Origin: Chloropicon primus
Taxonomy: Eukaryota; Chlorophyta; Chloropicophyceae; Chloropicales; Chloropicaceae
Assembly (NCBI GenBank): GCA_023205875.1
Contig: CP060754.1
Location: forward strand, 1,426,001-1,490,000
DNA: 64,000 bases
Direction: 5' to 3'
The notes beneath the pieces were generated by a model. The model worked only from the letters and a program-made list of their open reading frames with translations, did no database searches and was not told where the DNA came from. Of the stretch, positions 47,137 through 56,106 are shown one piece after another. Position 1 is the stretch's first letter; the number at the start of each line of letters is the position of its first letter. The position numbers and the translations under genes are program-made.

Positions 47137-48506
47137 ACCTCTCTCTTCACTGCACCAACCTCGTTAGGTACAGTACGATATCACCCCTTGCCCAAGCTGC
47201 TGCTCGTCCACCTCAAGCCAAAGTCAAAGTCAAAGCCATGCGTTCTCCTCCTCCAACCTTTCCTCCCCCACGCCCAAGACAGACACGGTGACAAGAACAC
47301 AGAGACAGAGACAGAGACAGAGACAGAGACAGATAGAGTGTTTCTCCCTCTTGCCCAACACCTTTTCGTCCCGAAACAAGTTTTTGAGGACGAAACACTT
47401 GCCTCTTGCTTCCACTGGGTCCTCCTCACGACCTCGTGTCTGGCGTTGGACCCGCTTGAGTCAAAGTCTTGGACGCTCCCGTGTGTGTGTGTGTGTGTGT
47501 GTTCGTGTGTTTCCTTTGGGGTCCTTTCTCGAGCGTTTCGGGGGTCCTTTTCGTTCTGGCTTGGCCTTCCCAAAACAAAGAGAGAAGCTCTGAAGCTCCC
47601 TTGCCTTAAGATTAAGATAGTGATAGTGGTAGACAAGGACAAGAACGAGGAGAGAGAGAGAGAGAAAGAGAAAGAGAGGAGGGAGAGGAAGAGGAAGAGG
47701 AAGAGGAAGAGGAAGAAAAGATTGCGAGGACGGAACAAGGCCAAGAGGATTGGGATATTTGAAAACGAGAGAGGAAAACAAGGGAAAGGGAACAAGGGAA
47801 CAAAGGGACTTTTTTCCTGTCACTTTATCTCTCTCTCTGGAAGACACCACTTATCTCTCTCTTCTTCTTCTTCTTCTTCTTTCAGACAGCTGGCTTCAAT
47901 AGGAAGGGAGGAGGAGGAGATGATGATCACCTTCCCTCTCAATCTCCAAGAGTCTGTTGATGGCCTCCTCGGCAAGCAACGGATGATGTTGGATGTGTTC
48001 AACGAGTTTCTTGTTGTTCCGCCATTCTCTCCAGAGACACTTGGCCGCTCACCAGGCTCACGCGGTGCGCCATAGCGACAAGACTTGTGCACACCTCCCC
48101 TCCCCTGACGCCGCAACGCTCCTCTCTACTTCCGCAACGACCCGCACGCAACCTTCCTCCCTTCTCTCGCCACCGCCGGCACCGAGCAAGCCCAGTCTCT
48201 GATGGATTCGCGAAAATCAGCTCTGCAGACCAGAGGCACCTTCTCTCCTCCAGTGGTGGAGAGGAGACAGATGGGTGAGATCGATGACAGCCCGAAGGAG
48301 GGAACGGAGTGACATTGTTGTTACATCAATGCATTTCAAAGGTTATGGACTTGTTGTGCAAGCCCCCCTCAATCAACCGTGGTAGTAGCTTCCCGTGATC
48401 GCATTCACGGGGATCGAGGCGGCGAGGGAGTCTCCAGAGACACTTGGCCACTCACCACTGGTGAGTCTAGTCAGAATCGAAACCGATATCGAAACCGGAA
48501 CCGACA
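47137..48506. other. 1.4-kb region between the CCCH gene and the BEACH–ARM gene, with ARM-like fragments
   Basis: Simple repeats: GAGACA hexamers at 47301–47332, GT at ~47481–47500, and AGGAAG at ~47690–47722. On the minus strand two short stretches resemble pieces of the neighbouring ARM-repeat protein. One is 48060–47920 (NNKKLVEHIQHHPLLAEEAINRLLE, shown here only as LLAEEAINRL plus flanks). The other is 48465–48340 (AKCLWR…LLPRLIEGGL). An open frame on the plus strand crosses the region but looks spurious. Confidence 0.4.
47920..48060 (-). pseudogene. Decayed copy or extra exon of the BEACH–ARM gene's 3' end
   Basis: Minus-strand translation gives AAKCLWREWRNNKKLVE, then LLAEEAINRLLEIE. 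The true gene has AARAFWHLAVHHENKKLL and LLAEEAINRLSEDN at its end (48570–48720). The order is the same but intervening codons are missing. DNA identity is ~85% over the best 45 bases. Confidence 0.45.
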
Positions 48507-51479
48507 TCAGTCGTCGTCGTCGTCGTCCAGGGGCGGCTTCCCCCGGGCGAAACCGAACTCCTCGTCGATCTTGACTCTCATGAAGTTGTCCTCCGAGAGT
48601 CTGTTGATGGCTTCCTCGGCGAGCAGGGTGGATTGGATGTTCCTCTCCCCGTTCTTCGCGAGCTTGACGAGGGATTGGAGGCCACCGAGGTCATAAAGGA
48701 GCTTCTTGTTCTCGTGGTGGACGGCCAGGTGCCAGAACGCCCTCGCGGCGTGCCTTTGAATCTTTTGGCTGGGGGAATTCGCCATCGAGATGATGGACCA
48801 CAGCCCCTCCTCCCTGACGATCGTGTCGATCACGGAAGTGTCCGCGAACATGTTGGACAAGGCAGACGACGAGGCTTCCTGGAGCTTCGGGTCGGCGGAG
48901 CAGGAGCTCGAGCAAAGTATGCTCAGACCCCCCCTCTGCGCAATCTCGAGGCGGAAGCCGTTGTGCGCGGACAAGGCGGCCAGGCACATCGTGGCCGCGT
49001 TCTGTATTTTAGGCTCAGGGTACTGGCACAAGTTGAGAACGTGCTTCAGCAGGTCCATTTCTTGAATCTTCGCGAAAGCGTCGCTGTCCGCCGAGATGAT
49101 AGAAAGCGTCTCGAGGATGCAGGCACTCAAGTTGGGCTTCCTGGTGTTCAGAAGGTCTTCCCTCATGGCCTGTATGCTGTTCAACTGAATGATGCGGCTT
49201 CTGTTGTTCCTGAACTTTCCCAGCTCCCCCAAGGCCTTGACGCACTTTATCTGGAGCCGCTCCGCCCTGCTGTTGATGAGCGACTTGAGCGCAGCTAGGG
49301 CGTCCACGTTGAACTTTTCGATGAAATCCGAGTGCTTCACGCTCATGATCAGGATCAAATCCACGGCGCACTCCACAATGTCCGTGTCCCCGCAGCACAT
49401 CGCCTCGTAGAACGGCTCCTGGAGGCCGACCCCCATGAGCAACTCGACGTTCGCTTGCTGCTTCATCAAAATACCGATGACCTGAATGGCAGCCTTCTTC
49501 TTGGCGAGCTTCTTGCTCTTGAGAGCATTCACGAGCACTTGTGCGTGGACAGTCTTCTTGATCGTGAGCTTCGCGCAGTCCGTAAGCGCGGTGATCTCAA
49601 GCCACTTCTTTGCGTAAGCCGTGTCGTTGTTCCCCTTCGTGAGGACGAGCTTCAGAGCCCTCTCGACATCCATCTTCTTCTTGGTGCAGGGGAAGCCCTT
49701 TGGAATGGACAAAGAATTCAGAACCCTCATCTTGAAGTTGATGAACCTTTCCCTGATGCTGATGTAGGTGACGTTCCTCTTCGGGTGCGGCGTGATGTAC
49801 AATTGGCTGGGAGTCCGGCCAAATTCCCTAATCTGGTCGTTCATAGCCTTTAACCGCCTGTCGTCCGTCTCATTGTCCAGGCACACCATCGCGTTGTCGT
49901 CGTACGTGAGGGAAGGAAAGATGTTGAAAGATTTTTCGGCACGGAGACCCCTTTGCTTGTACCCAAAGATGAGGTCTATCCAATGATGCAAGTTGGCGCT
50001 GACATAGTTTGACTCCAACGCGGCCCTCATCTTGGTCTGAAAATCTTTTGCATCCGATGCCCACGGCGGGAGCTCAACGTTGTTCACAACTTTGCCGCTC
50101 TGCCTGACGCCAAAGTCCAGCCCCTCGTTGTTGACCAGGAAATCAGGAGAATCCGAGTAGAACTCCGGGATCAGCTCCTTGAGGTCCGTGGGGAGGGAAA
50201 GCACGCTCTCCCAGGTCTCCTTAATGCTACACAATAACCGGTCCGGGGAATCAAACCTCCCGTTCTGCAGTTTCAGCATCAGCTGGGGCTTGTCCCTCAG
50301 CAGATAGTATACAACGTAGCCCGGTGTCGAATAGTGACATCCATACATGAATGGGACGTCTGTGTACGACTCCTGGCCCTCCCTCCTGGCTTCTTCGAAC
50401 ATTCTTTTCATCTCGTTGTACCTAGCGAGAAAGTTTTGGAGCCTTTGGGGCTGCAGCGCTCCTATCGGTTTCGTCAAGTCCCTGTAAATATTCTTGTTGT
50501 TCAAGTCCAAGACCTCGCTTTCGTAGTCCGAGAGAACCCAAGGGAAGATCGGGTACTGCGTCAAGTCGTTGAAGCTCCTGTTTGCTTGACTGTTCAAGAA
50601 CATGAGGTAGTCAAAGTTGCTGATCTTGCCGCTTGCCCAGTCTTTCGTCCTCTGTTTCAACGACCTCTCCCTCTCAATCGTCAGGGAGGGCTGGCTCACC
50701 AGCGTCAGGTAGAACTTATCGAGCTCATCCGCCCCCTTGAAAGCAAAGTAAACAGACTTCCCCCCCGAGAAGAAGAGCTCGATGCCGATGTCTTGCAGCT
50801 GGTGCGTCCGCGTCTGTATGGTCACAACATCCTTCAACGAGTACGTCAGCAACGGCGCGGAGGAGACCACGTTGAAGGGCAGAAAGTACACCCTCAACGG
50901 GCTGATGACCAGCCTTCCCCTGTGCCAGCACAGAGGAGTGACCCTTGAGGCCGTGAGCTCCAACTGAATGTTCTCCCCGTCGTCCATGAACCAGCCGGGA
51001 CTGAACTGAACGCTCTCCTCGTGGGCGTCGATGACCTCCTGAAGCATCTCCTCCCTTCCAGGACCCTCCGCCATCGTGGAGATGTAGATCAGCTTCTGGA
51101 TCTGGGCCAGCACGGTCTCAAGATCTGTGTACGTCAGCGCAAACTTGAACAAGAACTGACCCCGGTTCCATATATATGGTATGTTCCTGTTGCCCGTCTT
51201 CATGTCGATCCGCTCCACTGCTGCAACCTCGAAGACCTCCAAGTCGTCCTCCGAGTCGCTCGGGTGAACTCCAGTGATGCTTTGGTACGGCAAACGAAAC
51301 ACGGGCTCGTTCAAGTTCTGGGGAACGTAGTATATGCTCGAGCTGCATATCTTCAACTGTCCCTCCAGCCTGATATTGGACCCCGAGAGCTGAATGCAAT
51401 TATAGTCTCTGAAGTAATACTCCCCCTCTTGCAAGAGCAAAAGAGAGAACCTTTGCACCCTGGTCTTCCAGCCTTTCAT
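48507..51479 (-). CDS. FAN/NSMAF-like BEACH protein with C-terminal armadillo repeats (990 aa)
   Basis: The ATG at 51479 (MKGWKTRVQRFSLLLLQEGEYYF) matches the N-terminus of FAN/NSMAF. PH/GRAM-like part (~20–270): PLCWHRGRLVISPLRVYF and DVVTIQTRTHQLQDIGIELFF. BEACH domain (~275–580): WASGKISNFDYLMFLNSQANRSFNDLTQYPIFPWVL, LTKPIGALQP, PFMYGCHYSTPGYVVYYLLR, ELIPEFY, LPPWASDAKDFQ, HHWIDLIFGYKQRG. In animal FAN the next part is a WD40 propeller. Here it is replaced by armadillo/HEAT-type repeats (~640–970; for example ALKSLINSRAERLQIKCVKA and AATMCLAALSAHNG), ending in a poly-Asp tail. BEACH proteins act in membrane trafficking and vesicle fission. The domain swap is seen directly within a single open frame. 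Confidence 0.9.
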   Translation of the reverse strand: MKGWKTRVQRFSLLLLQEGEYYFRDYNCIQLSGSNIRLEGQLKICSSSIYYVPQNLNEPVFRLPYQSITGVHPSDSEDDLEVFEVAAVERIDMKTGNRNIPYIWNRGQFLFKFALTYTDLETVLAQIQKLIYISTMAEGPGREEMLQEVIDAHEESVQFSPGWFMDDGENIQLELTASRVTPLCWHRGRLVISPLRVYFLPFNVVSSAPLLTYSLKDVVTIQTRTHQLQDIGIELFFSGGKSVYFAFKGADELDKFYLTLVSQPSLTIERERSLKQRTKDWASGKISNFDYLMFLNSQANRSFNDLTQYPIFPWVLSDYESEVLDLNNKNIYRDLTKPIGALQPQRLQNFLARYNEMKRMFEEARREGQESYTDVPFMYGCHYSTPGYVVYYLLRDKPQLMLKLQNGRFDSPDRLLCSIKETWESVLSLPTDLKELIPEFYSDSPDFLVNNEGLDFGVRQSGKVVNNVELPPWASDAKDFQTKMRAALESNYVSANLHHWIDLIFGYKQRGLRAEKSFNIFPSLTYDDNAMVCLDNETDDRRLKAMNDQIREFGRTPSQLYITPHPKRNVTYISIRERFINFKMRVLNSLSIPKGFPCTKKKMDVERALKLVLTKGNNDTAYAKKWLEITALTDCAKLTIKKTVHAQVLVNALKSKKLAKKKAAIQVIGILMKQQANVELLMGVGLQEPFYEAMCCGDTDIVECAVDLILIMSVKHSDFIEKFNVDALAALKSLINSRAERLQIKCVKALGELGKFRNNRSRIIQLNSIQAMREDLLNTRKPNLSACILETLSIISADSDAFAKIQEMDLLKHVLNLCQYPEPKIQNAATMCLAALSAHNGFRLEIAQRGGLSILCSSSCSADPKLQEASSSALSNMFADTSVIDTIVREEGLWSIISMANSPSQKIQRHAARAFWHLAVHHENKKLLYDLGGLQSLVKLAKNGERNIQSTLLAEEAINRLSEDNFMRVKIDEEFGFARGKPPLDDDDDD

Positions 51480-52036
51480 TTCTTTCCGACCTTTCCTACA
51501 CGCACGCTCCACCTAACCCCATTATCATGATGCACAGTCTCCTCCCCCCCCCTCTCTCTCTCCTGTCCAAAGCCAAAGTCCAGACCAAGGCGAAGAAGAT
51601 GGTCCTGGACTTCTCCAAGCGTGTTCGTGACCCAACCCAAGCGATGTGATGGAAGGTACCTTAATCCTGAAAGATCAAGACAAAATGCTATCGAATGACG
51701 CTTCCTGTTGCCCAACCTTAAGCTTCCTCCACCCTCAGCTTGCTTGACCAAGCCTCAATGTTGGTTTCCTCTCCTGGCTGGCTGGCGCCCTCCCTCATCA
51801 TTATCATTCTGGCGAGGCGGAGGGGCGCACAAGAGAGAGGGGTAAGTCTGGACAAAGGACGCGAGCGAGGGACGAGGGGAGGGAGGGAAGGAGTTTTACG
51901 CCAGTCCAATCGAAGCGTCACGAATTGCTCTTTCGAATGACGTGTCGCTCGAAAGGAATGACGCCGGGTTGAGGATGAGAGACACTGACTGATATGAGAT
52001 TTTTTGTTTTGGGTTGGGCAGTTTGGGTTGAACACG
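51480..52036. promoter_or_regulatory. Divergent region between the BEACH–ARM gene and the mL60-like gene
   Basis: 557 bp. It holds CTCTTTCGAATGACG at ~51929–51943 followed by GCTCGAAAGGAATGACG, a near-repeat with the same box in inverted form. No gene was seen. Confidence 0.4.
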
Positions 52037-52286
52037 ATGGGAGGTTTCGTAGTGATGATGGCGAGGGTCATGAAGACCACCGGAGGTCGACTGTGGCACA
52101 AGCCCTGGGGTGTGCCCAAGATCACGAAAGCGAACAAGGTGAACTTCAAGAAGCGGTCGAAACGCGTGCAGGACAACCAGGTAAGAGGAGCTGGAACAAG
52201 GTTCTGGGGGACTTCCCTTTAAAGTGTGGAGGGAGCTCAGCACGAGTTGGAGACGAATGCTGACATCTCGCCGCCGTTTTGCCTTG

Positions 52287-52323
<37 letters not shown>

Positions 52324-52386
52324 CTCGCACAGAAAATTCTGAAACAGTACCAAGGCTTCGACGCGAAAGCGGGGCAGAAGAGCTGA
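52037..52386 (+). CDS. Tiny two-exon gene, mitochondrial ribosomal protein mL60 (MRPL31)-like, 65 aa
   Basis: Exon 1 52037–52180 (48 codons) with donor GTAAGA, and exon 2 52333–52386 after CGCACAG, join in phase 0. The protein is very basic: TTGGRLWHKPWGVPKITKAN, then KRSKRVQDNQ and KILKQYQGFDAKAGQ. The GG-LW-K-PW…K…R…(V/A)D pattern is the signature of fungal/plant mL60 (MRPL31), a small mitochondrial large-subunit protein. The intron (~152 bp) carries a TC microsatellite (52288–52318) upstream of the acceptor. Small size makes the assignment tentative, but the splice sites and the conserved motif agree. Confidence 0.65.
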
Positions 52387-52650
52387 GGAGGTGTGGACTG
52401 CCCCTCGCGCCTGCCGTTTGGGGGAAATACAAGCCGCTTGCGCAAGGGGAACCGGTGCTGAAAACTGAAGGTGGTCCGCGTGTAGAGCAAAGACTCAAAC
52501 AAACTAGAAACAAACGTTACAACGCAGCTTTGGGACCAGTAAAGGTTGCGGAGGAGGCCAGCAGGAGTGGACTGCGCAGACCTGCAAAGCCTCGAGCGCG
52601 CGTGGTGGTGCTTCAAAACTGAAACTCTCGTATTCTTGTATAATATGGAA

Positions 52651-53679
52651 TCATTCGTCCTCCTCGTCGCTTTCTTCGAACCCGACCCAATCCTCAAAAG
52701 CAAATATGAATTCCTTGAGGGAGATGCTACCGCTCCTGTCCGAGTCCAGCTCCTTAAACCGCCTTCTCCAGATTCTGGTCGAGATGCTGCCTTCCGTAGA
52801 CTTGCGCCCGATGGAGGAGTCAAACCCTTTCATGACCTCGTCCTTGAGGATTCTGCCGTCGCCATTCTTGTCGAAGAAGAGGAAGGTATCCACAACGAGG
52901 TCGATCGCAGTTTTCACCTTTTCATTCAGGGCGATGCGCCTTGCTTGGCTCGAAGCGCTCAAGTCCAAAGTGTTGGAATCCAACTCGACGTAGTCCATGA
53001 GGTACAGAAAAGACATGATCACGACGAACTCCTTGAAGTCGATCAGGTTGTTCTTGTCCCGGTCAGCCTCTCTCCAGACTTGCAGCTGGTGGTCCTCTGG
53101 GATGTTCATCGCGAGACCGTGCTCGGACATGGCAGCGCCCCACTCACTGAAGTCGATGTCCCCGCTGCCGTCCGAGTCCACGCTGTTAAACACGCCCCTC
53201 ATCATCTCGAACCCTTCCTTGATCGTTGGAAACTTCATGAGGACGGAGTTCAGGTTCTTCACCCTCGGACTGCGCGGGTCCTGTGCCTTGGCCTGCACCC
53301 TCTTCTTGAGCTCCTTGACGAGCAGGCCCTCGAAGTCGCTGATCACTTCGTTCTCGTCGAGGACAATGCTCTCCCCATCAGACCCGGTCGTGCGGTAGGT
53401 GCTGAAATTTTCGCTCCCCAGGTGGTGCTTCTGCTGCATCTGCTGCAGCTGGCTCTCGTATTCCTCCTCCTCGTCCCTCCTCCTCACGCGGGACCTCTTG
53501 CTCTCTTCGGGGTGCTCCATGTCAGTCGCCACCTGCTCCGCCCAGTGAATGTTCATGTTTCGATGGGACGAGTGCATCTCCCCTGTAGCATCGGGCTTCA
53601 CGAGCGAGGAGCGGCGTGGCTGCTCTTTGCCCTTGCTCCTGCCAGCCTCAACCGGTTCGCTTGATTGGTTCTGCCCCAT
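52651..53679 (-). CDS. N-myristoylated four-EF-hand calcium-binding protein (342 aa)
   Basis: The ATG at 53679 gives MGQNQSSE, a good N-myristoylation signal, so membrane association is likely. An Arg/Glu-rich disordered N-terminal third is followed by four EF-hands with canonical loops: DSDGSGDIDFSE (~165), DRDKNNLIDFKE (~205), DKNGDGRILKDE (~275) and DSDRSGSISLKE (~320). Loop positions 1, 3, 5 and 12 are acidic or polar in all four, so all may bind Ca2+. The spacing (two pairs with a ~60-residue linker) resembles calcineurin-B-like and visinin-like proteins, but the long N-terminus is unusual. The target is unknown. Convergent with the mL60-like gene. Confidence 0.9.
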   Translation of the reverse strand: MGQNQSSEPVEAGRSKGKEQPRRSSLVKPDATGEMHSSHRNMNIHWAEQVATDMEHPEESKRSRVRRRDEEEEYESQLQQMQQKHHLGSENFSTYRTTGSDGESIVLDENEVISDFEGLLVKELKKRVQAKAQDPRSPRVKNLNSVLMKFPTIKEGFEMMRGVFNSVDSDGSGDIDFSEWGAAMSEHGLAMNIPEDHQLQVWREADRDKNNLIDFKEFVVIMSFLYLMDYVELDSNTLDLSASSQARRIALNEKVKTAIDLVVDTFLFFDKNGDGRILKDEVMKGFDSSIGRKSTEGSISTRIWRRRFKELDSDRSGSISLKEFIFAFEDWVGFEESDEEDE

Positions 53680-54223
53680 GGTGGTCACACAACCCTCGTA
53701 CGGAACGCAGGCGACCTTGCAAAGGCGCCAAAGTCACTCGCTCTCGCCCTCGCTCTCGCCCTCGCGCTCTTCGTGCCAAGGCGCCCTCGCGAGTACTCTC
53801 CGACTCGCCCTGGACCTCGCCCCGTCGTTGCCCTGCCCACGACGACGACAAGAAGAAAGAAGAAAGAGAAAGAAGAAGAAGAGGTTCAGTTCCTAGGCAC
53901 CCTCCACCCAGTGCGCCACTCTTTTGGTGTCACAAGTCGAACGAAAGAGGGGGAGACGACTTCCGTGAGCTCCACCTCCTCTCGTGGCCTCGACCCTCGC
54001 GCCCATTCCTTGGCCCCTTACCTCCTTTCCGTGGCGCTCTGCTCCTCTCTGCCCTCGCCGGCCCGTTCTCTAACGCTTTTCTTTCGGTTAGAAAAAGCAT
54101 GATTTTTTCTCATGAGGAGAATCTTTGGAAAGGAGGATGGTCGGCCTCGGTCTCGGTCTCGGTCTCGGTTGGTTGGTTAGGGTTATAGGTGCCTTGGCTG
54201 TAGGATTATATTAAGCAAGTCTT
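53680..54223. promoter_or_regulatory. Region between the EF-hand gene and the TcdA-like gene
   Basis: 544 bp between co-directional minus-strand genes. CTCTCGCC repeats lie at ~53738–53768 and a (GGTCTC)n repeat at ~54145–54170. No gene was seen. Confidence 0.35.
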
Positions 54224-55762
54224 TTAAGAAGTGCTGCCGAGGTGATGCCTTAGCGCCAGGAGGCGCTGTTCTATGAACTCGGCCTCCTTGGGGTGGGCCT
54301 CCCTGGTCGCTTCGAGTCCCGCCTCCGCGTGGTCGTCCGCGACGTTGTAATGGACCAACACTAAGTTTTCCATGGTGCACGGCTTGGTCTCGTCCCACCT
54401 GACGAGGGCCAGCTCGTTGGTGTTCCTCCACAGCCCCTTGTTCTTCTTGGCGGCTGTCAAGGGCCCCTTTGCGAGGACGAAGGCGCAGCACCCGCACCAC
54501 ACGCTCCTCACCAGGTACTCCACCTCGTCCAAGTCCACGTGCACCCCGTCAGACGTCCCGAACTGGATGTCCTCCCTGTCCTTGAGGCGCTCGAAGAGCA
54601 CCTCGATCTCGCTCAGCCTGATCTTGAACAGCGGCTCCGGGATCAGGGGCCTCCCCGTGAGGAAGGTGAGGACGTAGGCGGCGGCGGCCATGCCAAATAT
54701 CGCGGGGGTCGTGCCCAGGACCGGAATCGTCCTCACCCTGAAGTTCGGCACGATCTGAAAGTCCAGAGGATCTCCCTGGGCTTCGTCAAAGGGGAGGAGC
54801 CCGCACCGAGGGTTCTCGGTCGAGAACAAGGCAGGCACCCTACCCTCGAATTTGTACTTGTTCTTCAGCTGGTACCGCACGGCCCGGCCCAGCGGGTCGA
54901 TCGAAGACTCTGCTATGTCCGCGATCTTTAACCTCGTGGGGTCGGCCTTCCCCCCCGCCCCGCACACGCAAAGAACCTCGATCCCCCTTTCCTTGCAATC
55001 CATCAGCAGCTGCACTTTCGTGTGGATGTTGTCGATGGCGTCGATCACGAAGTCTGGCTTGCCCTTGAGCACCTCCTCTCTGGTGCTCTCGTCGAAGAGG
55101 GAGACCAGGGCCTCCACCTCGCACTCTGGACAGATTTCAGAGAAGCGGTCCTTGAGGCAGGTCGCCTTCGGGGTCCCCACATCGCTTCTGGTGGCGAGAG
55201 CGTGCCTGTTGAGAGAGGACAGGGTGACCTGGTCGAAGTCCACCAGCCTGAGCTTCCCGACCCCTGAACGAAGCAAGAAGTGCGCCGCGTGGCTTCCCAC
55301 CCCCTATACGAGAAACGAAAGGCAGAGGGTTGTCCTGTCAATCAAAACGCCGAAGAGGAGGCTCGAGACAATCGTTCTGGGCGCCCCTGCCAGTCAGGAC
55401 CTGGCACTTACCCCAAGGCCCACGACAACTACGAAAGCGTTGGCCAAATCGAGCTGCGCGCTTTCACCGAAGAATTGAATGTTCCGCGTGAGCTGCTCCT
55501 TGAGCACCTCGTCCGTCAGCACCTCCGCCATGGGCACAGCAGGCTCCAGTGCAGCCTTCCCCTTCCCCTGGTGCACACTCGCCTCGCCATCCGTTCCATT
55601 GCGGTTCTCCCTCGCTGGCGACGCTCCTGGGGAGGTTCTGAGCCTCGCGAGCGACAACGCGACTCTGTCGCTGCCGAGGCACTTCCACGCCAAGAAGGAC
55701 GCCGCCACTCCCGCCGCCAACCCGATCGCGAAGGTCTTAGACTCCGCCATTGCCATCGCCAT
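54224..55762 (-). CDS. tRNA threonylcarbamoyladenosine dehydratase (TcdA/Tcd1-like), two exons (476 aa)
   Basis: ATP-dependent E1-like enzyme that cyclises t6A37 in ANN-decoding tRNAs (TcdA/CsdL in bacteria, Tcd1/Tcd2 in yeast). Exon 1 55762–55412 and exon 2 55303–54224 join in phase 0 at VVVVGLG-GVGSHAAHFLLRSG, the nucleotide-binding Gly-rich motif, with family-correct spacing. Also seen: LVDFDQVTLSSLNRHALAT, ATCLKDRFSEICPECEVEAL, DFVIDAIDNIHTK and CVCGAGGKADPTR. The N-terminus (MAMAMAESKTFAIGLAAGVA…) is a membrane anchor like that of the mitochondrial outer-membrane yeast enzymes. Three closely spaced ATGs (55762, 55756, 55750) are all possible starts. The intron is 108 bp. Pairs functionally with the tRNA-Ile in this window, which would carry t6A, though this is only inference. 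Confidence 0.92.
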
Positions 55763-55956
55763 CGCCTGGATCGCCCTTGGAAAAGTCTGTAGAGCGATTG
55801 GCTGCCTCTCTTGGAGGTGTGAGGGATGCTGAGGGACAAGGGCAATGAGAGGGGGACAGGACAATGAGGGAGACAACTTGGACTTGCATGACCCTGTCCT
55901 CTTCCTTCCCTCCCGTGGTGATTGCCCTCTGGGCTTGCCCCTCTCATCCCCTGGAC

Positions 55957-56001
<45 letters not shown>

Positions 56002-56106
56002 GGGGAGGAGGAGAAAGGGGCAAGGAAGGCGATGTTTTATTATTTTCCGGTTTCAGTTCATTACAATCAAATTTTTAAGGTTTAGTTTGGGTTTTGGCTC
56101 GAGTGC
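55763..56106. promoter_or_regulatory. Region upstream of the TcdA-like gene and downstream of the adenylate kinase gene
   Basis: 344 bp. GA microsatellite at 55963–55998. No gene was seen. Confidence 0.35.

Noticed and set aside
46231-48075. ~614-codon plus-strand open frame
   Set aside because: Starts antisense to the CCCH gene and runs through simple repeats; Leu/Val- then Lys/Arg-rich low complexity, no domain.
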